Part shown: in pieces, positions 35,462 through 43,619 of the stretch
Numbering within the stretch: position 1 is the first letter of the stretch
Layout: each line of letters opens with the position of its first letter
Source of the DNA: Mesorhizobium caraganae
GTDB lineage: Bacteria > Pseudomonadota > Alphaproteobacteria > Rhizobiales > Rhizobiaceae
Assembly (NCBI RefSeq): GCF_016836705.1
Contig: NZ_JAFCGY010000002.1
Location: forward strand, 372,001-436,000
Direction of reading: 5' to 3'
Length of the DNA stretch: 64,000 nt
Made by a program: the position numbers and the translations under genes
The notes under the pieces: generated by a model
Database searches by the model: none
The model's input: the letters and a program-made list of their open reading frames with translations, nothing else
What the model was told of the DNA's origin: nothing

Positions 35462-36136
35462 TCACAGCTGCACCTCGCCATGCGCTTGGCCCATGCGCCG
35501 CTCCAGCCGGCGGGCGAGCATGATCAGCGGATAGCAGACGATGAAATAGCCGACGCCGACGAGGAAGAAGACCAGCAGGCCGTTCGGCACGCGCTGCACC
35601 ACCAGCCAGCCGACCCTTGTGAGGTCGGTCAGCCCGATGGCCGAGACGACCGAAGAATCCTTGATCAGCAGCACATATTGCCCGACCAGCGGCGGCAGCA
35701 CGATGCGCATCGCTTGCGGCAGCACCACCTGGCGCATGCGCTGCCAGCGCGACAGGCCTGACGCCAGCGCTGCCTCGACCTGGCCGGTCGGCACCGAACG
35801 GATGCCAGCGGCGACGATTTCGCAGATGAAGCAGGCGGCCAGATTGGTCAGCGCGATGATGCCGGCGGTGAAGGCGCCGAGCTCGATGCCGAACTCCGGC
35901 AGGATGAAGAAGATCAGGAAGATCTGCACCAGGAACGGCGTGCCGCGGATCAGGTCGACCCAGGCGCCGATCACACTCGAGATCAGCCGGTTGCCGCCGG
36001 TGCGCAATATGCCGAGGCCGAAGCCGAGCGCCGTGCCAAGCACCAGGCTGATCAGCGACAGCATCACCGTCATGCCGAGGCCGCGCAAGGCGAGGGGATA
36101 GCTGCCAGCGAGGCTTTGCAGCTGCTGCCAGATCAT
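35462..36136 (-). CDS. Polar amino-acid ABC importer permease, HisM/GlnP-like
   Basis: A 224-residue permease starting [11 protein letters not shown] at ATG 36136. It has the [19 protein letters not shown] first segment, [14 protein letters not shown] and the EAA loop [18 protein letters not shown]. An in-frame upstream extension to 36877 is a shadow of the partner gene and has no similarity. Its ATG overlaps the upstream permease stop (ATGA). Confidence 0.9.
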   Translation of the reverse strand: MIWQQLQSLAGSYPLALRGLGMTVMLSLISLVLGTALGFGLGILRTGGNRLISSVIGAWVDLIRGTPFLVQIFLIFFILPEFGIELGAFTAGIIALTNLAACFICEIVAAGIRSVPTGQVEAALASGLSRWQRMRQVVLPQAMRIVLPPLVGQYVLLIKDSSVVSAIGLTDLTRVGWLVVQRVPNGLLVFFLVGVGYFIVCYPLIMLARRLERRMGQAHGEVQL

Positions 36137-36810
36137 GTGCTGCTCCTTGCCGGCTGCAAGCCGAGCCAGCGACTGGACAGCCCCGCCAATCCCTTGAGGC
36201 AATAGTAGAGCAGCAGATAAAAAGCGGCGATGGTGAGAAAACCTTCCGCCGGCATGAAGCGGTCGGACGCCAGCAATTGGCCGGCGCGCGTCAGTTCGGA
36301 AACCGAGATCAACGACAACAGCGCCGAATCCTTGACCAGCACGATCGCCTGGCCGAGCAGCGGCGGGATCGTCACCTTGAACACTTGCGGCAGGATGACG
36401 AGGCGCATGCGCAGGACATAGGTCATCCCCGAGGCGACGCCGGCTTCCACCTGGCCGCGCGGGATCGACAGGATGCCGGCGCGAATGATTTCGGCGATAT
36501 AGGCGCCGCTGTTCAACGACAAAGCGAGGATGCCTACGACGAGCTCGGGCAGCACGAAGCCGAGCCGCGGCAGGCCGAAATAGAGGAAATAGAGCTGCGC
36601 CAGCAACGGCGTGGCACGCACCGCGTCGATATAGGCCTTGGCCGGCACGCGAAACAGCTGGCTGCGCTGCAGGTTCATGGCGGCGAGCACGACGCCGACG
36701 GCAAGCGCACCGGCAAAGGACAGCGCCGACAGCCAGACGGTCGTGATCAGACCCTGCCCGAACAGCGGCAGATATTCGATGATGGTGCGGAAGCTGAAGT
36801 TTTCGAGCAT
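36133..36810 (-). CDS. Polar amino-acid ABC importer permease, HisQ/GltJ-like
   Basis: A 225-residue permease opening [20 protein letters not shown], with [19 protein letters not shown] and the EAA motif [18 protein letters not shown]. It forms a heterodimer with the next gene's product. The start at 36810 was chosen by alignment to the family. The frame extends up to 36897 into the repeat at 36836. Confidence 0.9.
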   Translation of the reverse strand: MLENFSFRTIIEYLPLFGQGLITTVWLSALSFAGALAVGVVLAAMNLQRSQLFRVPAKAYIDAVRATPLLAQLYFLYFGLPRLGFVLPELVVGILALSLNSGAYIAEIIRAGILSIPRGQVEAGVASGMTYVLRMRLVILPQVFKVTIPPLLGQAIVLVKDSALLSLISVSELTRAGQLLASDRFMPAEGFLTIAAFYLLLYYCLKGLAGLSSRWLGLQPARSST

Positions 36811-36835
36811 GGGCGCACGGTGGTGAAGAGGGAAA

Positions 36836-36927
36836 GGGAATAGCGAGTAGCGAGTAGCGAAGTAGGGAGCAGCACAAAGCGTGGCCGGAACGGCCATTCC
36901 CTATTCGCTACTCCCTATTCGCTACTA
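36836..36927. repeat. Inverted pair of TAGCGAG-type heptamer runs
   Basis: Units gggaatagcgagtagcgag on the left face their complement (ccctattcgctactccc) on the right, with a small ggccggaacggcc hairpin in between at about 36882-36894. The design resembles the repeat at 25076-25191 but uses another heptamer. It sits between the binding-protein gene and the permease genes. Confidence 0.8.
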
Positions 36928-36932
36928 CCTCC

Positions 36933-37721
36933 TCAGTGATCCTTCTTCCAGGCGTCGGAATTGACCCAGTAGTCGAGGTTCTTCTGCAGGCGGCCGTCGA
37001 TGCTGACCTGGTTGAGGAACAAGTTCATCCAGACCAACAGGTCTGGCTCGTCATAGCGGGTGGCGAATGCAAGCGGCTCCTTCGACAAAAGGTCCGGCAT
37101 GATGGTGAAGGTGCCGGCGGGATAAGCGGTCGACTGACCCTTGACCGCGGAGACGTCGTTGACGCCGCAATCGGCCTGGCCGTTGTTGACGGCGTCGAGC
37201 AGCAGCGGACCGCCGCCCTTGTAGCTCTTGATGTCGGCATCCGGGAAAGCGTTCTTGGCTTCCTTTTCGCCGGTGGCGCCCAACAGCACGGCAATCTTGG
37301 TGCCCTTGGCCTTGCAGTCCTCGGCGGTCTTGAACTTGCTGTCGGCCTTGGTGAAGACGGTGCTGCCTGTATACATGTAGGGCGTGGTGAAGGCGACTTT
37401 CATGCCGCGCGCCAGCGTCGGTGTCATGTCGGCGACGAGCAGGTCGGCCTTGCCCGACAGCAGCGCCGGAATCAGCCCATCCCAGTCATAGTCGAGGAAG
37501 GTGATCTTGACGCCCATTTCCTTGGCCATCAGCTCGGCGAGTTCGACCGAACTGCCGGTGCGTTCGCCATTGGCGCCGACCAGCGAGAAGGGCGGTCCTT
37601 GCGTCTGCACCGCGACGCGCAATTCGCCGCGCTTGGTGATCTCGTCGAGCGTTCCGGCACTGGCAGCAGCGGTGAGACCCGCAAGCGCAAGTCCGGCGAT
37701 GAAAAGCTTGGCAATCTTCAT
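36933..37721 (-). CDS. Polar amino-acid ABC importer binding protein
   Basis: A 262-residue family 3 solute-binding protein with signal peptide MKIAKLFIAGLALAGLTAAASA, then ITKRGELRVAVQTQGPPFS and VDLLVADMTPTLAR-like DLLVADMTPTLARG, the family signature. ATG 37721 has a strong ggagg. It starts the importer operon; the repeat at 36836 separates it from the permeases. The exact amino acid is not deducible. A linked saccharopine-dehydrogenase-like gene upstream hints at lysine-related or N-substituted amino acids. Confidence 0.88.
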   Translation of the reverse strand: MKIAKLFIAGLALAGLTAAASAGTLDEITKRGELRVAVQTQGPPFSLVGANGERTGSSVELAELMAKEMGVKITFLDYDWDGLIPALLSGKADLLVADMTPTLARGMKVAFTTPYMYTGSTVFTKADSKFKTAEDCKAKGTKIAVLLGATGEKEAKNAFPDADIKSYKGGGPLLLDAVNNGQADCGVNDVSAVKGQSTAYPAGTFTIMPDLLSKEPLAFATRYDEPDLLVWMNLFLNQVSIDGRLQKNLDYWVNSDAWKKDH

Positions 37722-37833
37722 TTGGCATTCCTCCTTGTTGTATTGTTCCACTGCGTCGTTTGTTATTTTCACCCTTTCGGGTGCTTTTTGAGCGGCAGCG
37801 CCGTTTGCCGGCGGCACCACCGTTCGAAAATCC

Positions 37834-38997
37834 TCAGTCCAACGCCACCGTCTCGGCAACCGTGATACCGCGCCTCGCCAGTTCGTCGAAGAACGGTCCG
37901 TCGGGCACATGCTGCAGCGGGTTCAAAAGCCCGGGTGTGATAATCTCGCGCCGCGCCAGCATCTGCGCCACGATGCTGGCGGGGTAGCCGACGCCGAGGC
38001 TCATGCCGAAGAGGCCGGAGGCCAGATCGCGTTCGATGATCAGGTCCGACGTCACCGTCTTGGCGCGACCACCTTCGAGACCGGAAAAGACGTTGCGCAT
38101 CACGCAAAGGTCCTTCTCGTCGGCGCCGTACTGCAGTTGCGGGCCGAGCAGCCTGCCGAGAAATTCGCGTGGGCTGGCGCCAGTGCCGGCCACCTTGTCT
38201 TCGGAAAGGAAGCCAAGTTCCTTCAGCGGCGCCCAGAATGCCGACCAGCCTGGCCAGCGCAGCGTGTAGCGGCCCGAGCGCTGCAGCCCCTTGGCGGCCT
38301 CCAGCATCTCGACATAATGCAGCGCGTCGCCATTGGGAAAGGCCTCCAGCCGGCCGAGGCCGGCCACGTCGATCTCGTGGATGAAGCGGTTGTCGTGCTG
38401 TCGGCCGGCCGAGACTTCGACGCGCTTGCCGTCCTCGATCATCACGCTGTCGCGGTTCTGGCTGACCAGAACCATGTCGAAATTCCAGCTCACCTTGTAG
38501 CAGAGGGGCTTCGCCATCGCCTTCGGTTCAGGGATGCCGCCGCAATAGGAATCGATCGAGGAGATCGTAGAGAATTGCTTTGCGGCGCGCGCGTAAAGCA
38601 CAAGATCGATGCCGGGGTCGAGCCCGCATTCGGTCATGATCGAAACGCCGGCCCGTTCAGCCTCTGGCGCCAGATCGGCAATGGCCTTGCCGTAATTGGT
38701 GGTGACCAGCGGCGTGCGCGTCGCGATCGCCGCCTGCACCGCCTCGCGCATCAATGGCTGCGGCAGGAGATCGATGACGGCGTCGACATCGGCCAACACA
38801 GTGGCGAGTGCCGGACCGATCGCGCCTTCGGGCACGGCGAAACGCACGCGAGAAAGGTCGGTCAGGCCGGCAAGCCGGGCAGGGCCATCAGCTGCTGTAT
38901 CGACGCAGACGATTTCCTCGACGCCGGCGCTGGCGACGAGATCGGCGATGGCCGCGCGGCCTTGCAGGCCAAGGCCGCCGAGAACTGCGATCTTCAT
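37834..38997 (-). CDS. Saccharopine-dehydrogenase-like oxidoreductase
   Basis: A 387-residue protein. The Rossmann start KIAVLGGLGLQGRAAIADL, then TTNYGKAI, MTECGLDPGID and SYCGGIPEP are typical of the saccharopine dehydrogenase/lysine-ketoglutarate reductase superfamily. ATG 38997 overlaps the stop of the Lrp gene (ATGA); a longer N-terminus lies wholly within that gene. Family members reductively join or split an amino acid and a keto acid. With an Lrp regulator and an amino-acid importer beside it, a role in use of a secondary-amine amino acid is likely. Confidence 0.83.
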   Translation of the reverse strand: MKIAVLGGLGLQGRAAIADLVASAGVEEIVCVDTAADGPARLAGLTDLSRVRFAVPEGAIGPALATVLADVDAVIDLLPQPLMREAVQAAIATRTPLVTTNYGKAIADLAPEAERAGVSIMTECGLDPGIDLVLYARAAKQFSTISSIDSYCGGIPEPKAMAKPLCYKVSWNFDMVLVSQNRDSVMIEDGKRVEVSAGRQHDNRFIHEIDVAGLGRLEAFPNGDALHYVEMLEAAKGLQRSGRYTLRWPGWSAFWAPLKELGFLSEDKVAGTGASPREFLGRLLGPQLQYGADEKDLCVMRNVFSGLEGGRAKTVTSDLIIERDLASGLFGMSLGVGYPASIVAQMLARREIITPGLLNPLQHVPDGPFFDELARRGITVAETVALD

Positions 38998-39503
38998 GCC
39001 GGCTCCTTGCGGGCCGGTGTTTCTTCCGACCAGCAGCCTTCGGGAAGGCTGACCCATTTGTTGCACGAGGCCATGACGACAAAGGTCTCGCTGCGCACCA
39101 CTTCGCCGGGAATGCCGGCGCCCGGGATGAGCTCGCTGGTGATGCGGTAGAGGTCGGCGACATCGCCGGCGACGGTGACGTCGACAATGATGTCGAAGCG
39201 TCCGGTAACCACCGAGGCCGAGTTGACGAAAGGCAGTTCCGAGATTCGCTGTGCCAGTTCGCGGGCGCGGCCTCTGCCTTGCGCGTTGATGCCGACAATG
39301 GCCGAGATCAACTCCGGGCGCTCGGTCAAATTGAGCAGCCCGACGATCTTCAGCAAATTGCGGTCCAGCAGATTGCGCAGCCTTGAGCGCACCGTCGGCA
39401 CCGAAATCGCCATCGTCTCGGCGAGCCGGTTGATGCCGGGTTGGGCATCCTGTGACAACAGCTTGACCAGCCGTCGATCGGTTTGATCGAGATGTTCACG
39501 CAA
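38994..39503 (-). CDS. Lrp/AsnC-family transcriptional regulator
   Basis: A 169-residue Lrp-type regulator: helix-turn-helix DGRPxxNRLAE-like INRLAETMAISVPTVRSRLRNL at the N-terminus and a RAM ligand-binding domain (FVNSASVVTGRFDIIVDVTV) behind it. The apparent start is TTG 39503; no ATG is available in frame. It is translationally coupled to the dehydrogenase gene, which it probably controls together with the importer operon in response to an amino acid. Confidence 0.85.
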   Translation of the reverse strand: MREHLDQTDRRLVKLLSQDAQPGINRLAETMAISVPTVRSRLRNLLDRNLLKIVGLLNLTERPELISAIVGINAQGRGRARELAQRISELPFVNSASVVTGRFDIIVDVTVAGDVADLYRITSELIPGAGIPGEVVRSETFVVMASCNKWVSLPEGCWSEETPARKEPA

Positions 39504-39553
39504 AAGGCAAGGCTTTCATAAAGGAGAAAAATGGAAGGCAATTTCTTCCTGAT

Positions 39554-39616
39554 ATGAAAATAGCCTATGAGAAATTTTTAATAACAGCAAGAGCGGAATT
39601 ATCGCTCGCTGTTGTG
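39554..39616 (+). other. Leader-like short open frame, possibly decayed RiPP precursor
   Basis: An ATG at 39554 opens MKIAYEKFLITARAELSLAVV, which resembles the YEKPxLxxRxxLS leader pattern of rhizobial RiPP-type small proteins, with the Pro missing. The region is AT-rich compared with its flanks. There is no good ribosome site (ggaagg lies about 18 bases upstream) and the frame runs on antisense into the BKACE gene, so it may be a remnant or chance. Confidence 0.25.
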
Positions 39617-39686
39617 CCAGCTTCGGGGAGGATGGCGATCTCCCCGCGAGGGCAAGGTCAGCCATCATCGACGCATTCGTCAGCCG

Positions 39687-40418
39687 CTACGCTGATCGGC
39701 CAGTTCGGAAAATCGCCACCGCAGCAGCCACCAACGCCGCATTGCCGGAGGCTTCAGTGCCATCCGGCAGGTCCTTGCCGTCTTCCAGTCCGACGCGTGT
39801 CGACCAGTTGCACTCCGCCGCCCGGCGCACGAACGGCCAGACCGTGGCGTCGGCGCCATGCAGCAGGATTGCGCGCCGTATCCCGGCACGCTCCAGCACC
39901 TTTTCGATGCCGTCCGACACGGCAAAGGCCGCGTCCTGCGTCTGTTCGGAGATCTCGATCAGGATGCGCAGCACGCGTCCGCCATGGTCGAGGCTGACGA
40001 GACGCTCGGCGTCGGCGACTGAAGCCAGACCGGCTTCGATGCCGATGCCACACTGACGCAGGCTCTCCATGACGATGGGCGCCGCCGCCTCGCTGAGATT
40101 GACCGAGGCATAGTCCGGCAATTCGCGCCAGCCGGCGATGGCGACCAGCGTGCTGGTATCGTCGTTCTCGATCCAGGCGCCGGTGGAGACGCCGATCAGC
40201 GTACCGGGGCAGGCGCGGCGCAGCGCCGCGATCGTCGGATCCATCGCTGCCGGCGAAAGGCTCTCTCGCTTGTCGGCTCCGCGCGCATGGACATGCAGTT
40301 CGGCCGCGCCGGCGGCAATCGAAGCCGCACCGTCGCGCGCCATGGCTTCGGCGTCGAGTGGGAGGGCAGGGTGGAAATCGGCGGCGCGGGCGCCATTGAT
40401 GCAGGCCTGGACGATCAT
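39687..40418 (-). CDS. BKACE-family beta-keto acid cleavage enzyme (DUF849)
   Basis: A 243-residue protein. It has the family start VQACINGARA, LHVHARGADKRESL with the zinc-binding His pair, GVSTGAWI, and ASVNLSEAAAP. It is shorter than the usual ~280-300 residues of BKACE enzymes such as 3-keto-5-aminohexanoate cleavage protein, mainly at the C-terminus. Members condense a beta-keto acid with acetyl-CoA to give acetoacetate and a CoA ester. ATG 40418 follows ggagcg. Its substrate is unknown; it may belong with the amino-acid catabolic set next to it. Confidence 0.8.
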   Translation of the reverse strand: MIVQACINGARAADFHPALPLDAEAMARDGAASIAAGAAELHVHARGADKRESLSPAAMDPTIAALRRACPGTLIGVSTGAWIENDDTSTLVAIAGWRELPDYASVNLSEAAAPIVMESLRQCGIGIEAGLASVADAERLVSLDHGGRVLRILIEISEQTQDAAFAVSDGIEKVLERAGIRRAILLHGADATVWPFVRRAAECNWSTRVGLEDGKDLPDGTEASGNAALVAAAVAIFRTGRSA

Positions 40419-40626
40419 GATTTCGCGCTCCTGTTGCGGATGGCGCGAGCCTAGCAAAGGGCAGGGCGGAGAGGGAACGGGCACGGTGAAGACTGCTGAC
40501 AGGCGGATGCGACCCGGCCTGAATCAGACTGGCAGGATGCGCCGCTATCGCCTTGTTCGAAAAAGGTCTTCAGCGAGATCGGTGGCGGCATGGCAAATGG
40601 CTAGTGACGAACGCTTGCAGAAGAAC

Positions 40627-41100
40627 TTACTCTTCCTCGATCCAGATCAGGCGCAGCAGGCGCAGTAGCGTTGCGCGCTCTTTCTTCGTCAGCCGCTGCA
40701 GGAACCGGTCCTCGTGCCGGCGCACGTGCCTGCGCCATGCCGGCATGGCCGCTTTGGCTGCCTTGGTCAAAGCGAGCACCTGCACGCGCCTGTCCTGCGC
40801 ATGGTCGTCGCGTTCAACCAGGCCGCGCCCCTCGAGTTCGGCAAGCAGTGGCGCCATGTTGGCGCTCTTCATACCGAGCAGGCGGCAGAGTTCGGCGGCG
40901 CGGATACCGGGCCTTTCGTCGATCAACGCGAGCATGCCGTAAGTGACCGGCCGCAGCGCCGCGTCGACCAGTTCGACCGTGAAATCATTGAGCGCCAGGG
41001 CCGAAGCGCGCCGCAGATTGTAGCCAATCTGCGCGTCGAGCGTGTCTTCCGGCGCTATCCTGGCCTTGCGGGGTTTGCTGCGGATTGTGGCCTCGTCCAT
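40627..41100 (-). CDS. MarR-family regulator of the hydroxycinnamate genes
   Basis: A 157-residue MarR protein with RPVTYGMLALIDERPGIRAAELCRLLGM (helices 2-3), the recognition helix SANMAPLLAELEGRGLV and the wing ERDDHAQDRRVQVLALT. It is divergent from the hydratase/lyase gene, and two palindromes lie between them. MarR proteins in this setting (CouR, FerR/FerC types) are repressors released by p-coumaroyl- or feruloyl-CoA. By position and family that is the likely signal here. Confidence 0.85.
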   Translation of the reverse strand: MDEATIRSKPRKARIAPEDTLDAQIGYNLRRASALALNDFTVELVDAALRPVTYGMLALIDERPGIRAAELCRLLGMKSANMAPLLAELEGRGLVERDDHAQDRRVQVLALTKAAKAAMPAWRRHVRRHEDRFLQRLTKKERATLLRLLRLIWIEEE

Positions 41101-41146
41101 GCCGCAAGCGATCACCGCGATCAAGGCCCTTGTCAAGCAGAAAATA

Positions 41147-41185
41147 CTATGCGACATAGCAATTATGAAAGCTATGTAGAATAGC
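41147..41185. promoter_or_regulatory. Two palindromes, probable MarR operators
   Basis: CTATG-CGA-CATAG (41147-41159) and GCTAT-GTAGA-ATAGC (41171-41185) are both perfect inverted repeats, centred about 25 bases apart, in the divergent spacer between the MarR and hydratase/lyase genes. Shared CTAT/ATAG half-sites suggest two dimers of the same regulator. Confidence 0.6.
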
Positions 41186-41254
41186 GATTAATGCAAGGCA
41201 GGTTTGGAGCGCGGCTCTTCGCTTGCCATGCACGCAAGCAGGAGGAGAATTGCC

Positions 41255-42070
41255 ATGACCGAAGAGACCGTGGCCTTCGACGTCGAGAACGGCATCGCCT
41301 GGGTGCGCTTCAACCGACCCGAAAAACGCAACTGCATGAACCCGGCGCTCAACCGGCGCATGATGGAAGTGCTGGATGGGCTGGAATACCGCGACGATGT
41401 CGGGGTGCTGGTACTGTCGGGCGAGGGCAGCGCCTGGTCGGCGGGCATGGACCTCAAGGAGTATTTTCGCGAGACCGAGGCCAAGGGGCTAGGCGCCGTT
41501 CGCAAGGCGCAGGGCGAAGCCTATGGCTGGTGGCGGCGGCTGCGCTGGTACCGCAAGCCGACCATCGCCATGGTCAATGGCTGGTGCTTTGGCGGCGGCT
41601 ATGGCCCGCTGTTTGCCTGCGATCTGGCTTTCGCGGCCGACGAGGCGCAGTTCGCGCTCTCCGAGATCAACTGGGGCATCCTGCCCGGCGGCGGCGCCAC
41701 CAAGGTGGTGGTCGACCTGCTGTCGATGCGCGACGCCATGTATCATGCGCTGACCGGCGAACTCATCGACGGCAGGAAGGCGGCAGCGTGGAAGCTGGTC
41801 AATGAAAGCCTGCCGCTGGAAAAGTTGAAGGCGCGTGTCGCCGAGGTGGCGAACATTTTGCTGAAGAAAAACCCGGTCGCGCTTAAGGCGACCAAGGACG
41901 CCATCCGCCGCGTCGCCGAGATGACCTACGACAATGCCGAGGACTATCTGGTGCGGGCGCAAGAGGCGGCCAACTCCTACGACAATGACGGCCGCAAGGA
42001 AGGCATCCGCCAGTTCATTGATGAGAAGAGCTATAAGCCCGGCCTCGGCGCCTACGACAAGGCAAGGTGA
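41255..42070 (+). CDS. ech: p-Hydroxycinnamoyl-CoA (feruloyl-CoA) hydratase/lyase
   Basis: A 271-residue crotonase-family enzyme closely matching HCHL. It opens VAFDVENGIAWVRFNRPEKRN and has SAWSAGMDLKEYFRE for the oxyanion/CoA loop, MVNGWCFGGGYGPLFACDLA and the catalytic Glu region SEINWGILPGGGATK. It hydrates feruloyl- or coumaroyl-CoA and splits it to vanillin or 4-hydroxybenzaldehyde plus acetyl-CoA. ATG 41255 follows ggaggag. The CoA ligase gene is 33 bases downstream, making a two-gene operon under the divergent MarR regulator. Confidence 0.9.
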   Translation: MTEETVAFDVENGIAWVRFNRPEKRNCMNPALNRRMMEVLDGLEYRDDVGVLVLSGEGSAWSAGMDLKEYFRETEAKGLGAVRKAQGEAYGWWRRLRWYRKPTIAMVNGWCFGGGYGPLFACDLAFAADEAQFALSEINWGILPGGGATKVVVDLLSMRDAMYHALTGELIDGRKAAAWKLVNESLPLEKLKARVAEVANILLKKNPVALKATKDAIRRVAEMTYDNAEDYLVRAQEAANSYDNDGRKEGIRQFIDEKSYKPGLGAYDKAR

Positions 42071-42103
42071 TCAGCCAAGATCCGATCGGGGAGGAGATGC
42101 GAG

Positions 42104-43597
42104 ATGCCGGCCTGGACGACGCCAGATCCCGTGGCCTTGCATGCCGCGACGCAACCCGAGCGCCTCGCTTGCGTCGACCTCGCTTCCGGGCGGCGCTGGA
42201 CCTATCATGCGCTCGATGATGCCATCCAGCGTGCCGTCGCCGTGCTCGAAAGCGGCTACGGCATCGAGCCGGGGCAGCGCATCGCCACCGTCGCCCGCAA
42301 CAGCGCGGACCTGCTGATCCTGCAGCAGGCCGCCATGCGCCTCGGCGCCATTTTCGTGCCGGTCAACCGGCGCCTCGCTGCGCCTGAGCAGCAAGCGATC
42401 CTCGCCGATTGCGATCCCGCGCTGGTGCTGCACGATGCCGCGTTCGATACAGCACCGCCCAAGGACTGCATGACGGTCGAGGTCGCTGACTTTGCGGCGG
42501 CGGTGGCAGCGCAGGCGTTGGCGACGCGCCGGCCCTTGCCTGCGGCCGATCAGCCCTCCGTCATCCTCTACACCTCGGGAACGTCGGGCCGGCCGAAGGG
42601 AGTGATCATCACCGAGGCCAACGCCTTCGCCACCGCGGTCAACTTCGGCGTGCTGGGTCGCGTCGGCAATTCAAGCGTCTTCCTGTGCGACGCGCCGATG
42701 TTCCATGTCATCGGCCTCATCACCAGCCTGCGTCCGCCCTTGCTGCAAGGCGGCACCGTGCTGATCTCGCCCGGCTTCGAGGCCGGTCTCACCAACCGGC
42801 GGCTGGCCGATCCCGAGCTCGGCGTCACCCACTATTTCTGCGTGCCGCAAATGGCAAAAATGCTGCGCGACGGCGTGGGTTTCGATCCGGCGAACTGGAC
42901 CACGCTCACCGCTATCTTCACCGGCGGCGCTCCCAATCCCGCCGCCGACATCCGCTGGTGGCTGGAGCAGGGCGTGCGCATGGTCGACGGCTTCGGCATG
43001 ACCGAGGCCGGCACCGTGCTCGGCATGCCGCTCGAGGCCGGCCAGATCGCCCGCAAGGCAGGTTCCGCCGGCCTGCCGGGACCTTCGGTTTGCCTGCGCA
43101 TCGTCGATGATGACGGCAACGACGTCGCCCCGGGCGAGGCCGGTGAGATCTGGCTCAGCGGCCCCAACATCACGCCCGGCTACTGGAACCGGCCGGACGA
43201 GACGGCGCAGGCCTTCACATCCGATGGATGGTTCCGCACCGGCGACATTGCGCGCCGGGATGCTGAGGGTTTTGTCACCCTCATCGACCGCCGCAAAGAC
43301 ATGTTCATCTCCGGCGGCGAAAACGTCTATCCGGCCGAAGTCGAGCTCGTGCTGCTCGACCATCCCGACATTGCCGAAGCGGCCGTCATTGGCATCGCCG
43401 ATGAGCGCTGGGGCGAGGTCGGACGGGCTTTCGTTGTGCTGAAGGCGGACCGTGTCCTCGATCCGGCAGCGCTTGCGGCGCACTGTGCGGCCCGTATCGC
43501 CCGCTACAAGGTGCCGAAGGAATTCCTGCTCACCGACGCGCTGCCGCGCACCGCGTCGGGCAAAATCCAGAAGCACATCTTGCGCAGCCGGCAGTGA
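42104..43597 (+). CDS. fcs: Feruloyl-CoA synthetase-like acyl-CoA ligase
   Basis: A 497-residue AMP-forming ligase: YTSGTSGRPKG (A3), YFCVPQMAKML, GFGMTEAG (A5), TGDIARRDAEGFVTLIDRRKDM (A7-A8) and the C-terminal catalytic Lys in PRTASGKIQKH. Linkage to the hydroxycinnamoyl-CoA hydratase/lyase identifies it as the ligase that activates ferulate or p-coumarate. Its last ~115 codons are duplicated, at visibly high identity, at 47826-48181. It converges with the cytochrome gene, 22 bases apart. Confidence 0.87.
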   Translation: MPAWTTPDPVALHAATQPERLACVDLASGRRWTYHALDDAIQRAVAVLESGYGIEPGQRIATVARNSADLLILQQAAMRLGAIFVPVNRRLAAPEQQAILADCDPALVLHDAAFDTAPPKDCMTVEVADFAAAVAAQALATRRPLPAADQPSVILYTSGTSGRPKGVIITEANAFATAVNFGVLGRVGNSSVFLCDAPMFHVIGLITSLRPPLLQGGTVLISPGFEAGLTNRRLADPELGVTHYFCVPQMAKMLRDGVGFDPANWTTLTAIFTGGAPNPAADIRWWLEQGVRMVDGFGMTEAGTVLGMPLEAGQIARKAGSAGLPGPSVCLRIVDDDGNDVAPGEAGEIWLSGPNITPGYWNRPDETAQAFTSDGWFRTGDIARRDAEGFVTLIDRRKDMFISGGENVYPAEVELVLLDHPDIAEAAVIGIADERWGEVGRAFVVLKADRVLDPAALAAHCAARIARYKVPKEFLLTDALPRTASGKIQKHILRSRQ

Positions 43598-43619
43598 GCT
43601 GGAGCATCACCGCCTGGCG

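Noticed and set aside
36137..36877. N-terminal extension of the HisM-like permease
   Set aside because: It overlaps the partner permease gene out of frame and shows no similarity.
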